A stretch of 64,000 bases of DNA. Source: Massilia horti. Lineage in GTDB: Bacteria; Pseudomonadota; Gammaproteobacteria; Burkholderiales; Burkholderiaceae_D. The stretch is from positions 47,121-111,120 of the forward strand of contig NZ_SPUM01000002.1 in assembly GCF_004614195.1 (NCBI RefSeq). The letters run 5' to 3'. The notes under the pieces are model-generated. The model was given only the letters and a program-made list of their open reading frames with translations. It made no database searches and was not told where the DNA came from. A program made the translations under genes and the position numbers. Positions 6,949-14,245 of this stretch are shown piece by piece. The stretch's first letter is position 1, and each line of letters starts with the position of its first letter.

Positions 6949-7785
6949 TCAGTGGAACTTGCAGCTGCGCGCGACGTTGCTGCTGTTGGTGTCCTTCACC
7001 GGCTCATAGCCTTTGGCGGTGCCGACGTAGCCGACGCACCGGCTCGAGCTGCTGTTGGACACGAAATCGGTCATGTCGGCCACGTCGTACTGTCCGGCCA
7101 ACCCCGGCAGCTTGGCTGAATCGAAGCTGCTGTTCACGCCCAGCCCGGTGCCGACGTTGTACAGCGTGACGCCGTTGACCGTGGCGTAGCGGACGTACTG
7201 GCTGGAGCAGTTGCCGCACGAGCGATACAGCTTGCCGGCTTCCTCGGCGTAGAAGTCGCTGATCGAGATGCGTGTCTTGTTGCCGTTGTTCTGGAATATC
7301 TTGTCGTTCGCCTTGTAGGCCGCTCCGCCAACGACGGTCATGACCGAACCGGACGGAGCGGAACTTTCCATGGTGGCTGCGTCTTCGCCCACATCGCCCC
7401 AGTAGACATTCTCGATGCGGCAGTTGCCCTTGCAGTGCACGCCATCCGCGCCGCCGGCCAGCAGGTTGCGTCCGGTGCCCATGGAGGGGTCGCCAATGAT
7501 CACGTTCTTCAGCGTCGCGCCCTCGTTCAGGATGAAGTGCGGATCCTGGCTTTCAGACTGGCTGCCGTCCATCTTGGTGCCGCTGCCGACCATGCACACC
7601 CATTTGCCGTACTTGGCCAGGCCATCCCAGGTGGTGCCTGCGGCCACGGTGGTGGACCCGGTGACCGTCACCTTGGTGCATGCGGGTACCGCGCGCTTGG
7701 CCGGTGCGGCGTGGACGTTGGCGGCCAGCGCCAGGCCAGCCAGTGCGAACAGGACGCTGCGTGCTTTTTTCAGATGCTTCATCAT
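6949..7785 (-). CDS. Secreted pectate lyase, polysaccharide lyase family 3
   Basis: The 278-residue product has a Sec signal peptide (MMKHLKKARSVLFALAGLALAANVHA) and a compact PL3 beta-helix. Diagnostic segments are FILNEGATLKNVIIG, GADGVHCKGNCRIENVYW, DVGEDAATM and FYAEEAGKLYRSCGNC. The acidic WGDVGEDA motif is the calcium/catalytic region in PL3 enzymes. There are eight Cys, enough for four disulfides. It cleaves polygalacturonate by beta-elimination outside the cell. GGAGAG lies 7 bp before the first ATG. It follows the PL1 lyase gene on the same strand after 90 bp, so the two probably form an operon next to a type II secretion system likely to export them. Confidence 0.93.
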   Translation of the reverse strand: MMKHLKKARSVLFALAGLALAANVHAAPAKRAVPACTKVTVTGSTTVAAGTTWDGLAKYGKWVCMVGSGTKMDGSQSESQDPHFILNEGATLKNVIIGDPSMGTGRNLLAGGADGVHCKGNCRIENVYWGDVGEDAATMESSAPSGSVMTVVGGAAYKANDKIFQNNGNKTRISISDFYAEEAGKLYRSCGNCSSQYVRYATVNGVTLYNVGTGLGVNSSFDSAKLPGLAGQYDVADMTDFVSNSSSSRCVGYVGTAKGYEPVKDTNSSNVARSCKFH

Positions 7786-7816
7786 TTCCGCTCTCTCCTA
7801 AATCATGGTTATAGTC

Positions 7817-7861
7817 GCCGTCCACGCGGGACGGCTCGGGAAACCGGACTTCCGGGTCCGG
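7817..7861 (-). promoter_or_regulatory. Two adjacent hairpins between the pectate lyase genes
   Basis: GCCGTCC/GGACGGC (7817-7835) and CCGGAC/GTCCGG (7844-7861) are two perfect stems in the 90-bp spacer between the PL1 and PL3 genes. Neither is followed by a T-tract. They may be intercistronic structures that set the relative amounts of the two lyases rather than a full terminator. Confidence 0.4.
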
Positions 7862-7875
7862 GTGCTGCCACGGCC

Positions 7876-8925
7876 TTATTGGGCCAAATTGGTGCGCGCG
7901 CCCGCGGTGGCGATGACCTTGGCCTTGACATTGGCCGCCGCATCGGGCGTGTAGCTGTAGCCCACGGATCCGTAGGACTTGGTGGTGGCCCAGTTGGTGG
8001 CGTTGACATACGTGCCGCTGGCGGAAGTCCAGGTGATGCCGCTGCCGACGTAGTTGTTGCGCAGATCCCAGTAGCCGATGCTGGAACTGTCGCGCGAGGT
8101 GACCGGATTGGCTATGTTCTCGAAGTAGTTCGACTCGATCAGCGCGAGACCGCCCATGCGCACGTTGATGCCGGAGGTCTCGACGTTGCCGAAGTAGTTG
8201 TTGTAGATGTGCGCCTTGCCAAAACGCAGCAGGGGCAGGCGCGACTTGACGTTCTCGAAGCGGTTGTGGTGGTAGGTCGTCAGCGAGTTGCTGTTTGCGG
8301 TGTCGCTGTCGCTAAAGCCGTTCAACGCCACCTTCTGGTAGTTGTAGATGTAGTTGTAGGAGACGGTAATGTGGTGCGCCCCCTTCTTCATGTCGATGCC
8401 GCCGTCGAACGAGGCGTCGCCTGCGCCCGGACACATGGTCAGCGATGCGAAGATGGTGTTATGGTCGATCCAGATATTGCTTGGCTGGCCGGATGACATG
8501 CCTTCAATCGAAATCGCGTCGGCCGCATCGCCCCCGGGCAGCAGGCCGAAGGTCATGTTCTGCACGATGACGTTGTTCGCGTTGCCGGCGATATGGATGC
8601 CGAAGTTGGCGGTCGAATCGGACGAGCCTTTGATCGTGATGTCGCTTTTATTCTTGATTTGCACCGTCTGCGCTGGCTTCTGCCACTGCGCACACACGTC
8701 GGTAATGGTGGCGTAGTTGAACTTGCCGGTGTAAAGAAGAACCAGGCCGCCACTGGTGTAGGCATCGATCTTGGCCTGCATGTCGGCCATCGACGTCACC
8801 GTGACCGCGGTTTTGCTGCCTCCGCCGGTAGTTGCCGAACCATAGCCCACCGGGCCTGCGGCCGCCTCCATGGCAGCCACGCATAAAGTAAGGACGAGCG
8901 CGCCCCTCAGGATAATCCCGTTCAT
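7876..8925 (-). CDS. Secreted pectate lyase, polysaccharide lyase family 1
   Basis: The 349-residue product starts at the ATG at 8925, preceded by GGAGAAA; the open frame extends further upstream without a ribosome site. It has a signal peptide (ILRGALVLTLCVAAMEAAAG). The parallel beta-helix signatures of PelC-type PL1 lyases are in order: NVIVQNMTFG, IWIDHNTIFAS, GGIDMKKGAHHITVSYN, YQKVALNGFSDSD, and the catalytic-Arg motif SRLPLLRFGKAHIYNNYF. It cleaves polygalacturonate with calcium. An unusually long upstream region (about 450 bp) with four palindromic operator-like sites suggests induction by pectin breakdown products. Confidence 0.93.
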   Translation of the reverse strand: MNGIILRGALVLTLCVAAMEAAAGPVGYGSATTGGGSKTAVTVTSMADMQAKIDAYTSGGLVLLYTGKFNYATITDVCAQWQKPAQTVQIKNKSDITIKGSSDSTANFGIHIAGNANNVIVQNMTFGLLPGGDAADAISIEGMSSGQPSNIWIDHNTIFASLTMCPGAGDASFDGGIDMKKGAHHITVSYNYIYNYQKVALNGFSDSDTANSNSLTTYHHNRFENVKSRLPLLRFGKAHIYNNYFGNVETSGINVRMGGLALIESNYFENIANPVTSRDSSSIGYWDLRNNYVGSGITWTSASGTYVNATNWATTKSYGSVGYSYTPDAAANVKAKVIATAGARTNLAQ

Positions 8926-9266
8926 CGCTGTTTCTCCAAGGTTGAATGTCGTGAGTCCCGCCCCCACCACCATCACTGCCCGATCAAGGCAGCCAGCAAG
9001 GGACGAGAATGAACCGAACGGGCGCTGAAATGCGAATTTGGCCGACCGCAAAATCTGTATTTTTCAATAACGACCGTTGGTGAAAACCAGATTGCGCGCA
9101 AAAAAATTATCGGTCAATCAATGTGTTATATCGGAGCCGAGCAGTTCGATACCCAAACTCAATCCCGACGGGAGAAATGATCGCAAAAAGCCCAGACAAC
9201 TCGTTGATTATTAAACGTTTCGCCAGCTGCAGCCGCAAGCTGGGCTGCTTGCGACCTGGCACATAA

Positions 9267-9280
9267 ATTGGTAAACCAAT
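9267..9280. promoter_or_regulatory. Palindromic operator ATTGGT-AA-ACCAAT
   Basis: A perfect 6+6 inverted repeat with a 2-bp centre. It closely resembles the ExuR/UxuR (GntR/FCD family) operator of galacturonate/glucuronate genes, which contains TTGGTATACCAA. That it controls the downstream PL1 lyase is an inference from position. Confidence 0.55.
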
Positions 9281-9297
9281 CCGCTAAAAAACAACAA

Positions 9298-9311
9298 TCG
9301 GTCCGACCAAA
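9298..9311. promoter_or_regulatory. Palindromic operator GGTC-C-GACC
   Basis: TCGGTCCGACCAAA holds a perfect GGTC/GACC inverted repeat, the TGGTC-n-GACCA type bound by many FadR-subfamily GntR regulators. It is the second of four such sites in about 110 bp. Confidence 0.4.
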
Positions 9312-9332
9312 GTTAGAGACCTTAGTTGTGTC

Positions 9333-9342
9333 TGGTTAACCA
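9333..9342. promoter_or_regulatory. Palindromic operator TGGTTAACCA
   Basis: A perfect 10-bp palindrome with the same TGGT/ACCA half-sites as the site at 9267 and the same 2-bp spacing. Confidence 0.4.
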
Positions 9343-9362
9343 AACTTACGTTGAACCCAATG

Positions 9363-9375
9363 CTGGTCAGACCAG
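9363..9375. promoter_or_regulatory. Palindromic operator CTGGTC-A-GACCAG
   Basis: A perfect 6+1+6 inverted repeat matching the TGGTCnGACCA consensus of FCD-type GntR regulators. It lies just downstream of the pseudopilin gene and upstream of the PL1 lyase. Confidence 0.5.
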
Positions 9376-9378
9376 AAA

Positions 9379-9762
9379 CTACAGATACTGTAGTGCAATA
9401 CCAGACCGCGCGGTGCCAGCCGCGCCGCTATGGAGGTCGAATACGCCCTTGCCATCCGCCGCCGGCACGACGATCCAGGTGGCGACGCTTTCGGTGACCG
9501 GATCGACGGGCAGGCTGCGCAGGTAACCACGCTCGACCAGTTCGTCGAGCGACTGCGGATAGCGGCCGTTATCGCCATAGAAGCTGTCGATGGCGCTGCG
9601 CGTGATGCGCAGGTTCTCCTTGAGGATGGTTTCCTTCGACTGGTCGATACTGTGAAAATAGCGCGGCACGGCCACGGTCATGAGCAGCGCCAGGATCGCC
9701 AGCACGACCAGGAGTTCGATCAACGTGAAGCCGCGCCTACCAGCGCCGGTATGGGATGCCAT
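9379..9762 (-). CDS. Pseudopilin, GspG-like
   Basis: The 127-residue product has a basic leader, a cleavage site and helix [27 protein letters not shown] with the conserved Glu5. It then shows the GspG/PilE-type pattern [27 protein letters not shown] and DPVTE. Prepilin peptidase would cut after the Gly. It is the last gene of the minus-strand secretion cluster and overlaps the preceding pseudopilin gene by 26 bp. AGGTGGG precedes the ATG. The typical calcium-site C-terminus of major GspG is only loosely present. Confidence 0.88.
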   Translation of the reverse strand: MASHTGAGRRGFTLIELLVVLAILALLMTVAVPRYFHSIDQSKETILKENLRITRSAIDSFYGDNGRYPQSLDELVERGYLRSLPVDPVTESVATWIVVPAADGKGVFDLHSGAAGTARSGIALQYL

Positions 9763-10207
9763 TCAAGCCCACCTGTTCGGATTTGGAGTGCACGTCGTAG
9801 ACATCCTCGCCCGGCTTCGGGTCATCCGGGTCGCTCAGGTACGCGCGTAATGCCCAGGTCTGCGCATCGGGCAGCGCGGGGTCGCCGCAAAACGGGTCGC
9901 GCGGAATACTGCGCAGGAAGTAGACCATGCGGGGCTTGGCACTGCGCTGGTCCGGCACGCCCTTGACCAGCACTTCAAGACTGGCCGGATAACCGCTCCC
10001 ATCCAACATGCCCAGGATGCGGCCTTCGCCGACGGCGCGCTTGTAATCGTCAAGCGCGGTGCGGATCTCGCGCAGGGCCAGGCGCAGCTCCTGTTCCTTC
10101 TGGCGCTGCACCGCGATCTGCGCCAGCGGCAGCGCAATGGACGACAGCAGCGCCACGATCGCCAGCGTGACCATCAGTTCGATCAGCGTAAAGCCGCGGC
10201 GCCGCAT
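9737..10207 (-). CDS. Pseudopilin (second, GspG/GspH-like)
   Basis: The 156-residue product starts at ATG 10207, one base after the secretin stop, with [30 protein letters not shown]. This is a textbook prepilin leader with Glu5. The body ([26 protein letters not shown], then [10 protein letters not shown]) resembles long pseudopilins of type II systems. The open frame runs 39 codons further upstream, but that part lies inside the secretin gene and lacks a leader-like start. It would form or cap the periplasmic pseudopilus that pushes substrates through the secretin. Confidence 0.88.
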   Translation of the reverse strand: MRRRGFTLIELMVTLAIVALLSSIALPLAQIAVQRQKEQELRLALREIRTALDDYKRAVGEGRILGMLDGSGYPASLEVLVKGVPDQRSAKPRMVYFLRSIPRDPFCGDPALPDAQTWALRAYLSDPDDPKPGEDVYDVHSKSEQVGLNGIPYRRW

Positions 10208-10208
10208 G

Positions 10209-12053
10209 TCAGCCACCGCTACGCTCGGGGGCGGGCAAGGCAGGCGCTGGCGGCGGCGCGGGCGCGACCAGGGGCGCAACGGGTGTTCCGTCATTGCCCC
10301 GCAGGCTGGCATCGGTCCCGGCATCGAACTCCACCTCGGTCCACGCGGTGCGCGGCTGGTTACGCACCACGCGCGGCGTGATCGACAACACGATCTCGGT
10401 CTTGGTACGTTCGCTGCTCTTCACGCCAAACAGGCGGTCCAGCAAAGGCAGTTCGCCCAGCCCGGGCACCGCGGTGGCGCTGCGCTTGTCGTTATCGCTG
10501 ATCAGCCCTGCAAGCACCTGGTTCTCGCCATCGCGCAGGCGCAGCACCGTGTTGGCATTGCGCGCACCGATGCGGTAGCCGTACGGCTGGCCATTACCGT
10601 CCACCATGGTCCCGAGAATGCTGCTCACTTCCAGTCCGAGCTTGATGGAGATTTCGTCATCCAGGTAGACCACCGGCTCGGCTTCCAGCTTGATGCCGAC
10701 GTCAAGATAGTTCACCGATTGCGAAGTCACCCCCGTGGAAGTCACGTTCGACGAGATGCTCGGCACCCGTTCGCCCACCCTGATCAGCGCCTTCTCGCGG
10801 CTCTTGATTCGGATGCGCGGGTTGGCCAGCACGCTGGCGCTGTCGCGGCCGGTTTGCGCGGAAAGCTTCATCGGGTCGAGCGCAACCTGCACGCCGCGCG
10901 AGTTCAGGCGCATCAGGTCATACAGCGTCACGGCGCTGGTGAGCACGCCGCCATCCGGCCCGGTGCGCGTGGCAGCCAGCGGCGTGAGGCTGGCGCTGCC
11001 CGGCCATTTGACGCCCAGCGCCTCCAGGTCGCTGCGCTGCACCTCCAGGATTTCCACCTCCAGCATGACTTCGGGTTCGGCCACGTCATGCAAGGCCACG
11101 AGCCTTGCGGCCATCTGCAGCGTCTCGGGGGTGTCGCGCACCACCAGCATGTTGAGCTTTTCGTCGACCACCACATCGCGCGTCTTGAGCAAGGTCTTCA
11201 AACTGGCCGCCACCGCTTTGGCTTCGGCATTGACGATCCGGAAGCTGCGGATGCTGCGCCGCTGGTGTTCGCGCTGCTTGGCCGGATCGCGGGGATAGAC
11301 CAGGATCGTGCGCTCGTCGGTCACGCTGTGGTCAAGCTGGGCCGACGCCAGCACCTGGCGCAAGGCCTGCTCGACCGTCATATCGACCAAATTGACGGTG
11401 ACGCGGGTTTCGCTTGGCACGTCCTTGTCGAACGTGAAGCTGATGCTTGACGCCTGGGACAGCGCGGCGAACACGGCACGCAGCGGCGCGTCGCGGAACT
11501 GCAGGTCCATGCGCTTGCCCAAGCCCTTGGCGAGCGCGCCCTGCGCAAGCGCCTCACGCTCGCCCAGCGACTGCAGCATGGCGGCCGCCTTCTGGTTATT
11601 CGGGAATTGCGCGAGCAGGGCCTGCAGCGCGCTGCGCGCCTCCTCGCGCTTGCCCGCGGCAAGCAAGGCCGACGCGGCGCCCAGCAATTCGCCCTGCCGC
11701 TGGGCCGAGCCGAGCATGCGCATGCCCACCATGGCCTGGTCCACTTCGCCCAGCGCGGCGGCGCGGCGGTAGCCGTCCTGGGCTTCTTCCCACGCCTCAT
11801 TGCGCACCGCCTGCCCAGCCCTGGCGAGCCACTGGCTGGCCAACTGGCGCCGCGTGTTCGCAAGCAGCATGCGCGCTTCGATGTTGTCCGGCGCTGCGGC
11901 CAGCAGTTGTTCCAGGCGCGCTGCACCCTGCTCCAACTGGCCGGATTCGAGCAGCGCGCGGATATCGGGCGGCGTGCCATGGGGGGCGCTGGCACAGCCG
12001 CCCACGCAGGCGATCAGCGATGCAAGCACCAGTCTTGCTGCAATTTGGCTCAT
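10209..12053 (-). CDS. Secretin (GspD/PilQ/MshL-like) with N-terminal TPR region, lipoprotein
   Basis: The 614-residue product has a lipoprotein signal with Cys at about 20 ([10 protein letters not shown]), then a TPR-like stretch (about 25-190, [29 protein letters not shown]). Secretin N-domains follow (about 190-330, with [17 protein letters not shown] and [16 protein letters not shown]). The beta-barrel secretin domain lies at about 380-560, with the conserved [15 protein letters not shown] and [13 protein letters not shown] Pro/Ala tail ends the protein. The TPR-plus-secretin layout matches MSHA/type II-like systems of betaproteobacteria rather than classical GspD. The ATG overlaps the stop of the PilP-like gene (ATGA), indicating translational coupling. 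It forms the outer-membrane export channel. Confidence 0.92.
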   Translation of the reverse strand: MSQIAARLVLASLIACVGGCASAPHGTPPDIRALLESGQLEQGAARLEQLLAAAPDNIEARMLLANTRRQLASQWLARAGQAVRNEAWEEAQDGYRRAAALGEVDQAMVGMRMLGSAQRQGELLGAASALLAAGKREEARSALQALLAQFPNNQKAAAMLQSLGEREALAQGALAKGLGKRMDLQFRDAPLRAVFAALSQASSISFTFDKDVPSETRVTVNLVDMTVEQALRQVLASAQLDHSVTDERTILVYPRDPAKQREHQRRSIRSFRIVNAEAKAVAASLKTLLKTRDVVVDEKLNMLVVRDTPETLQMAARLVALHDVAEPEVMLEVEILEVQRSDLEALGVKWPGSASLTPLAATRTGPDGGVLTSAVTLYDLMRLNSRGVQVALDPMKLSAQTGRDSASVLANPRIRIKSREKALIRVGERVPSISSNVTSTGVTSQSVNYLDVGIKLEAEPVVYLDDEISIKLGLEVSSILGTMVDGNGQPYGYRIGARNANTVLRLRDGENQVLAGLISDNDKRSATAVPGLGELPLLDRLFGVKSSERTKTEIVLSITPRVVRNQPRTAWTEVEFDAGTDASLRGNDGTPVAPLVAPAPPPAPALPAPERSGG

Positions 12054-12511
12054 GGATGATCCTCGAAACCGATCCGGAGCGCGGCGCCGGATACGTTGTC
12101 CTTGATGTCGACCGCATCGTCGGTCAGCGCCAGCACGCGGTAGCGCTGTTCCAGCACTGCCCCGGCGCGCACTTTGAGCACGTCGCCATTACGCAGCAGG
12201 TAGGCCTCGCGCACGCCATCTTCGCGCTTGAAGCCCAGCAGCGTGAACGGCCTTGCCGGTTTTACAGGCGGCTCGAGCGCTTCCTCCGGCGCGCTTGCTT
12301 CGGCATTCAGAGCAAACAGGTCGGGCACAAGAGCGTCGTCCGGCTCCGTGTCCGCGAACAGCGCCTGCGCGGGCGCCACGGCTGCGGTCCGCTGCACGCG
12401 TGCCGGCCCTTCGCTGATCTCGGGTACCGCCACCTGGGCCGGCCGGTCGAAGACCGCCAGAGCCGCGATCGCCAGCAGTAGCGCCAGCAGCATTTTCAGG
12501 CGCATCGTCAT
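12050..12511 (-). CDS. PilP/GspC-like inner-membrane pilotin/connector protein
   Basis: The 153-residue product has one N-terminal membrane anchor (LKMLLALLLAIAALAVF), a Pro/Ala-rich periplasmic linker and a small C-terminal beta domain (FTLLGFKREDGVREAYLLRNGDVLKVRAGAVLEQRYRVLAL). The domain resembles the homology region of GspC/PilP that contacts the secretin N0 domain. The ATG at 12511 is preferred over GTG 12514 because AAGGGAA has better spacing to it; both overlap the stop of the preceding gene. Its place directly before the secretin gene supports this role. Sequence similarity alone would be weak. Confidence 0.65.
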   Translation of the reverse strand: MTMRLKMLLALLLAIAALAVFDRPAQVAVPEISEGPARVQRTAAVAPAQALFADTEPDDALVPDLFALNAEASAPEEALEPPVKPARPFTLLGFKREDGVREAYLLRNGDVLKVRAGAVLEQRYRVLALTDDAVDIKDNVSGAALRIGFEDHP

Positions 12512-13023
12512 CACGGCGTTCCCTTAGCCTCGTACCAGATGGAGAACAGCATGCGCGCCTCCACCGCCCCTCCCGACTGATTGCGCTGCAGGCTGATCTC
12601 GTCGAGCGACAGGCCGGCAATCGCCTGGGCGGAACGAACGAAGCGGCGCACCTGCGGATAACTGCCCGTGGCCGGCACCTGGATCTGCCAGCGCCCGACC
12701 GGGCCGCTGTCCTGGCGCCGGTAGTCGGCCTGCGCGATCGTCAGCCCATGCTGCTGCGCCAGCGCGAACAATTGGCGCACGCTCGCATCCGCCTGGTCCG
12801 GCTGCGGCAAGCGCGGCAACCGCAGCGCCGGCGCCTGCTCGGGCGGTGTGGCCTGCACGCGCTGGCGCCGCAAGGATTCCTGCGCCTTGAGCATTGATGC
12901 TTCCTGTTCCGGCAGCCAGACCAACCACGCGGCCACTGCAAGCAGCAGCAACACCAATCCGGGCAGCAGCCACACGCCGTGGCGCACCGCGAGCACTTCC
13001 AGTTGCCAGCGCCACGCTTTCAC
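12511..13023 (-). CDS. PilO/GspM-like inner-membrane assembly protein
   Basis: The 170-residue product starts at GTG 13023, overlapping the previous stop (GTGA) with GGAG 7 bp upstream. It has a short cytoplasmic N-terminus, one membrane span (LLPGLVLLLLAVAAWLVWL), a coiled-coil stretch (EASMLKAQESLRRQRVQ), and a C-terminal ferredoxin-like half (LFALAQQHGLTIAQADYRR, YPQVRRFVRSAQAIAGLSLDEISLQRN). This is the PilO/GspM plan. It would pair with the PilN-like protein encoded just before it to form the inner-membrane platform. Confidence 0.75.
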   Translation of the reverse strand: MKAWRWQLEVLAVRHGVWLLPGLVLLLLAVAAWLVWLPEQEASMLKAQESLRRQRVQATPPEQAPALRLPRLPQPDQADASVRQLFALAQQHGLTIAQADYRRQDSGPVGRWQIQVPATGSYPQVRRFVRSAQAIAGLSLDEISLQRNQSGGAVEARMLFSIWYEAKGTP

Positions 13024-13592
13024 GGCCGGCTCCTCTCTGCGCTGTCGGGCAGGCGAAAAGGCGCGGCCAGTACCGCCTCGTAGCTGAAGTTCACGCCCCC
13101 GCCCTGAGGCGGCAGCTCGTGGCGCAGCAGCGCGACCCGGACGAACACCGGGCTTGCCCGCAGCGCGGCCAGATAATCCTGGATCTGGTCAATGCCGCCT
13201 GCGTGGGCCTGGACCTTGACCACCCCGCTTGCGAGGTCGGGCTGGAAGGCTTCGAGGCGTACCGTGGGCACTGCTTCGAAAGCGCGGAAGATGGCTTCCC
13301 ACGGCAGCGCGCGCTGTTGAAAGGCCTGGCGCAGCGCACGCTCATATTCGCTGCTGGCGCCCGCGCGGCTGCGCTCCTGGGCGGCGCGCGCCTGCTGGTG
13401 GGCGGCCAGCCTGGCCAGCTCGCTTTCCAGTTCTATGCGCTCGTGCCGGATTACCCGCCCCTGCTGCCACGCGAGCGCCAGCATGGCCAGCGCCGCCAGC
13501 GCCATCAGCACAAACAGGCGCGTGCCCGGCATGCGCAGGTCCCAGCGCCACGGGCTGTGGCGCTGCGCAAAATCGATCAGCATCGGCTTCAC
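13020..13592 (-). CDS. PilN/GspL C-terminal-like inner-membrane assembly protein
   Basis: The 190-residue product starts at GTG 13592, which overlaps the stop of the PilM-like gene in the sequence GTGA with a GGAGG-like site upstream; the longer open frame lies in antiparallel-looking Arg-rich sequence. It has one membrane span near residue 25 (RLFVLMALAALAMLALAW), a coiled coil (RHERIELESELARLAAHQQARAAQ) and a PilN-type ferredoxin-like domain with IDQIQDYLAALRASPVFVRVAL. Split PilM + PilN genes replace the single fused GspL of classical type II systems. Confidence 0.75.
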   Translation of the reverse strand: MKPMLIDFAQRHSPWRWDLRMPGTRLFVLMALAALAMLALAWQQGRVIRHERIELESELARLAAHQQARAAQERSRAGASSEYERALRQAFQQRALPWEAIFRAFEAVPTVRLEAFQPDLASGVVKVQAHAGGIDQIQDYLAALRASPVFVRVALLRHELPPQGGGVNFSYEAVLAAPFRLPDSAERSRP

Positions 13593-14245
13593 GCTCGCTC
13601 CTCCAGCCCAGCCCAGCCGGCCGGCGCGGCTGGCCCGCTCCAGAACAGGGCCTGCGGCGGCTGTGCGCCAAGCCGCGCCAGTTCCAGGGCCAGCAGCGCA
13701 TCGGGATCGGCGCCGCGCTGCTGGCGCACCACGCGCATCAGGCCGTCGCGCCAGTACAGCAGATTGGCCAGGCCGTCGGCGTTGCCGCACAAGGCGCCAG
13801 TGAGCGGCAGCCGCGGGCAGTAGCGGTTCCATCGATCGAGCAGCTCGGGCAGCAGGCGCGCCAGCCGGAATGCGGCAAATGAGCGCACCACGCCGCGCGG
13901 AATGGCGCAGGCCAGCATCGGCGCGCCGGCTTGCCAGTCGGCCTGCAGCAACCAGTCATCCGCCGGCTGGCCGTACAGCGCTTCGAACCGCGCCGCGAGC
14001 AGCAGGCGGCAGTCGCGCAAGCTGGCCAGGCCATCGGGTGGCACCAGCAGGAAGTACCTGGCCCAGCAATCGGCCAGCGTCACCGACAGCCGCGCGTTGG
14101 CAGGTACGCAGCCGGGCAGTTCTGCGGCCAGCAGCTCCCATTCGCCTGCCTGGCATGCGAGGCCAATGCGCTCCCCGCCGCGCAGCAGGCTGATGCCGCG
14201 CGCGCTGACATGCAGCTCGCAATGGTCAGCCAGCCAGCGTGACAC
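13589..14245 (-). CDS. PilM/GspL N-terminal-like cytoplasmic protein (divergent)
   Basis: The 218-residue product is placed by context between the GspE-like ATPase and the PilN-like gene, exactly where PilM or the cytoplasmic half of GspL belongs. Visible are small beta-rich segments (CELHVSARGISLLRGGERI, ARLSVTLADCWARYFLLVPP) and helical LRDCRLLLAARFEAL. I see no clear actin-like ATP motif, so similarity to PilM is weak. The start GTG 14245 has GAGGTGGGA upstream and overlaps the ATPase gene by 20 bp; a longer frame upstream lacks support. Confidence 0.55.
   Translation of the reverse strand: MSRWLADHCELHVSARGISLLRGGERIGLACQAGEWELLAAELPGCVPANARLSVTLADCWARYFLLVPPDGLASLRDCRLLLAARFEALYGQPADDWLLQADWQAGAPMLACAIPRGVVRSFAAFRLARLLPELLDRWNRYCPRLPLTGALCGNADGLANLLYWRDGLMRVVRQQRGADPDALLALELARLGAQPPQALFWSGPAAPAGWAGLEERA

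Larger units (their letters stand above)
8926..9378 (-). promoter_or_regulatory. AT-rich upstream region of the PL1 pectate lyase
   Basis: This 453-bp gene-free stretch is clearly poorer in GC than its surroundings. It contains a cluster of four TGGT(C)-n-(G)ACCA palindromes between 9267 and 9375 (listed separately). A 15-bp palindrome CTACAGATACTGTAG (9379-9393) overlaps the end of the preceding pseudopilin gene. No open frame in it looks like a gene. It most likely holds the pectate lyase promoter and its regulator sites. Confidence 0.6.

Noticed and set aside
9379..9393. LexA box at CTACAGATACTGTAG
   Set aside because: The half-sites are CTACAG/CTGTAG in the wrong order and spacing for CTGT-N8-ACAG.
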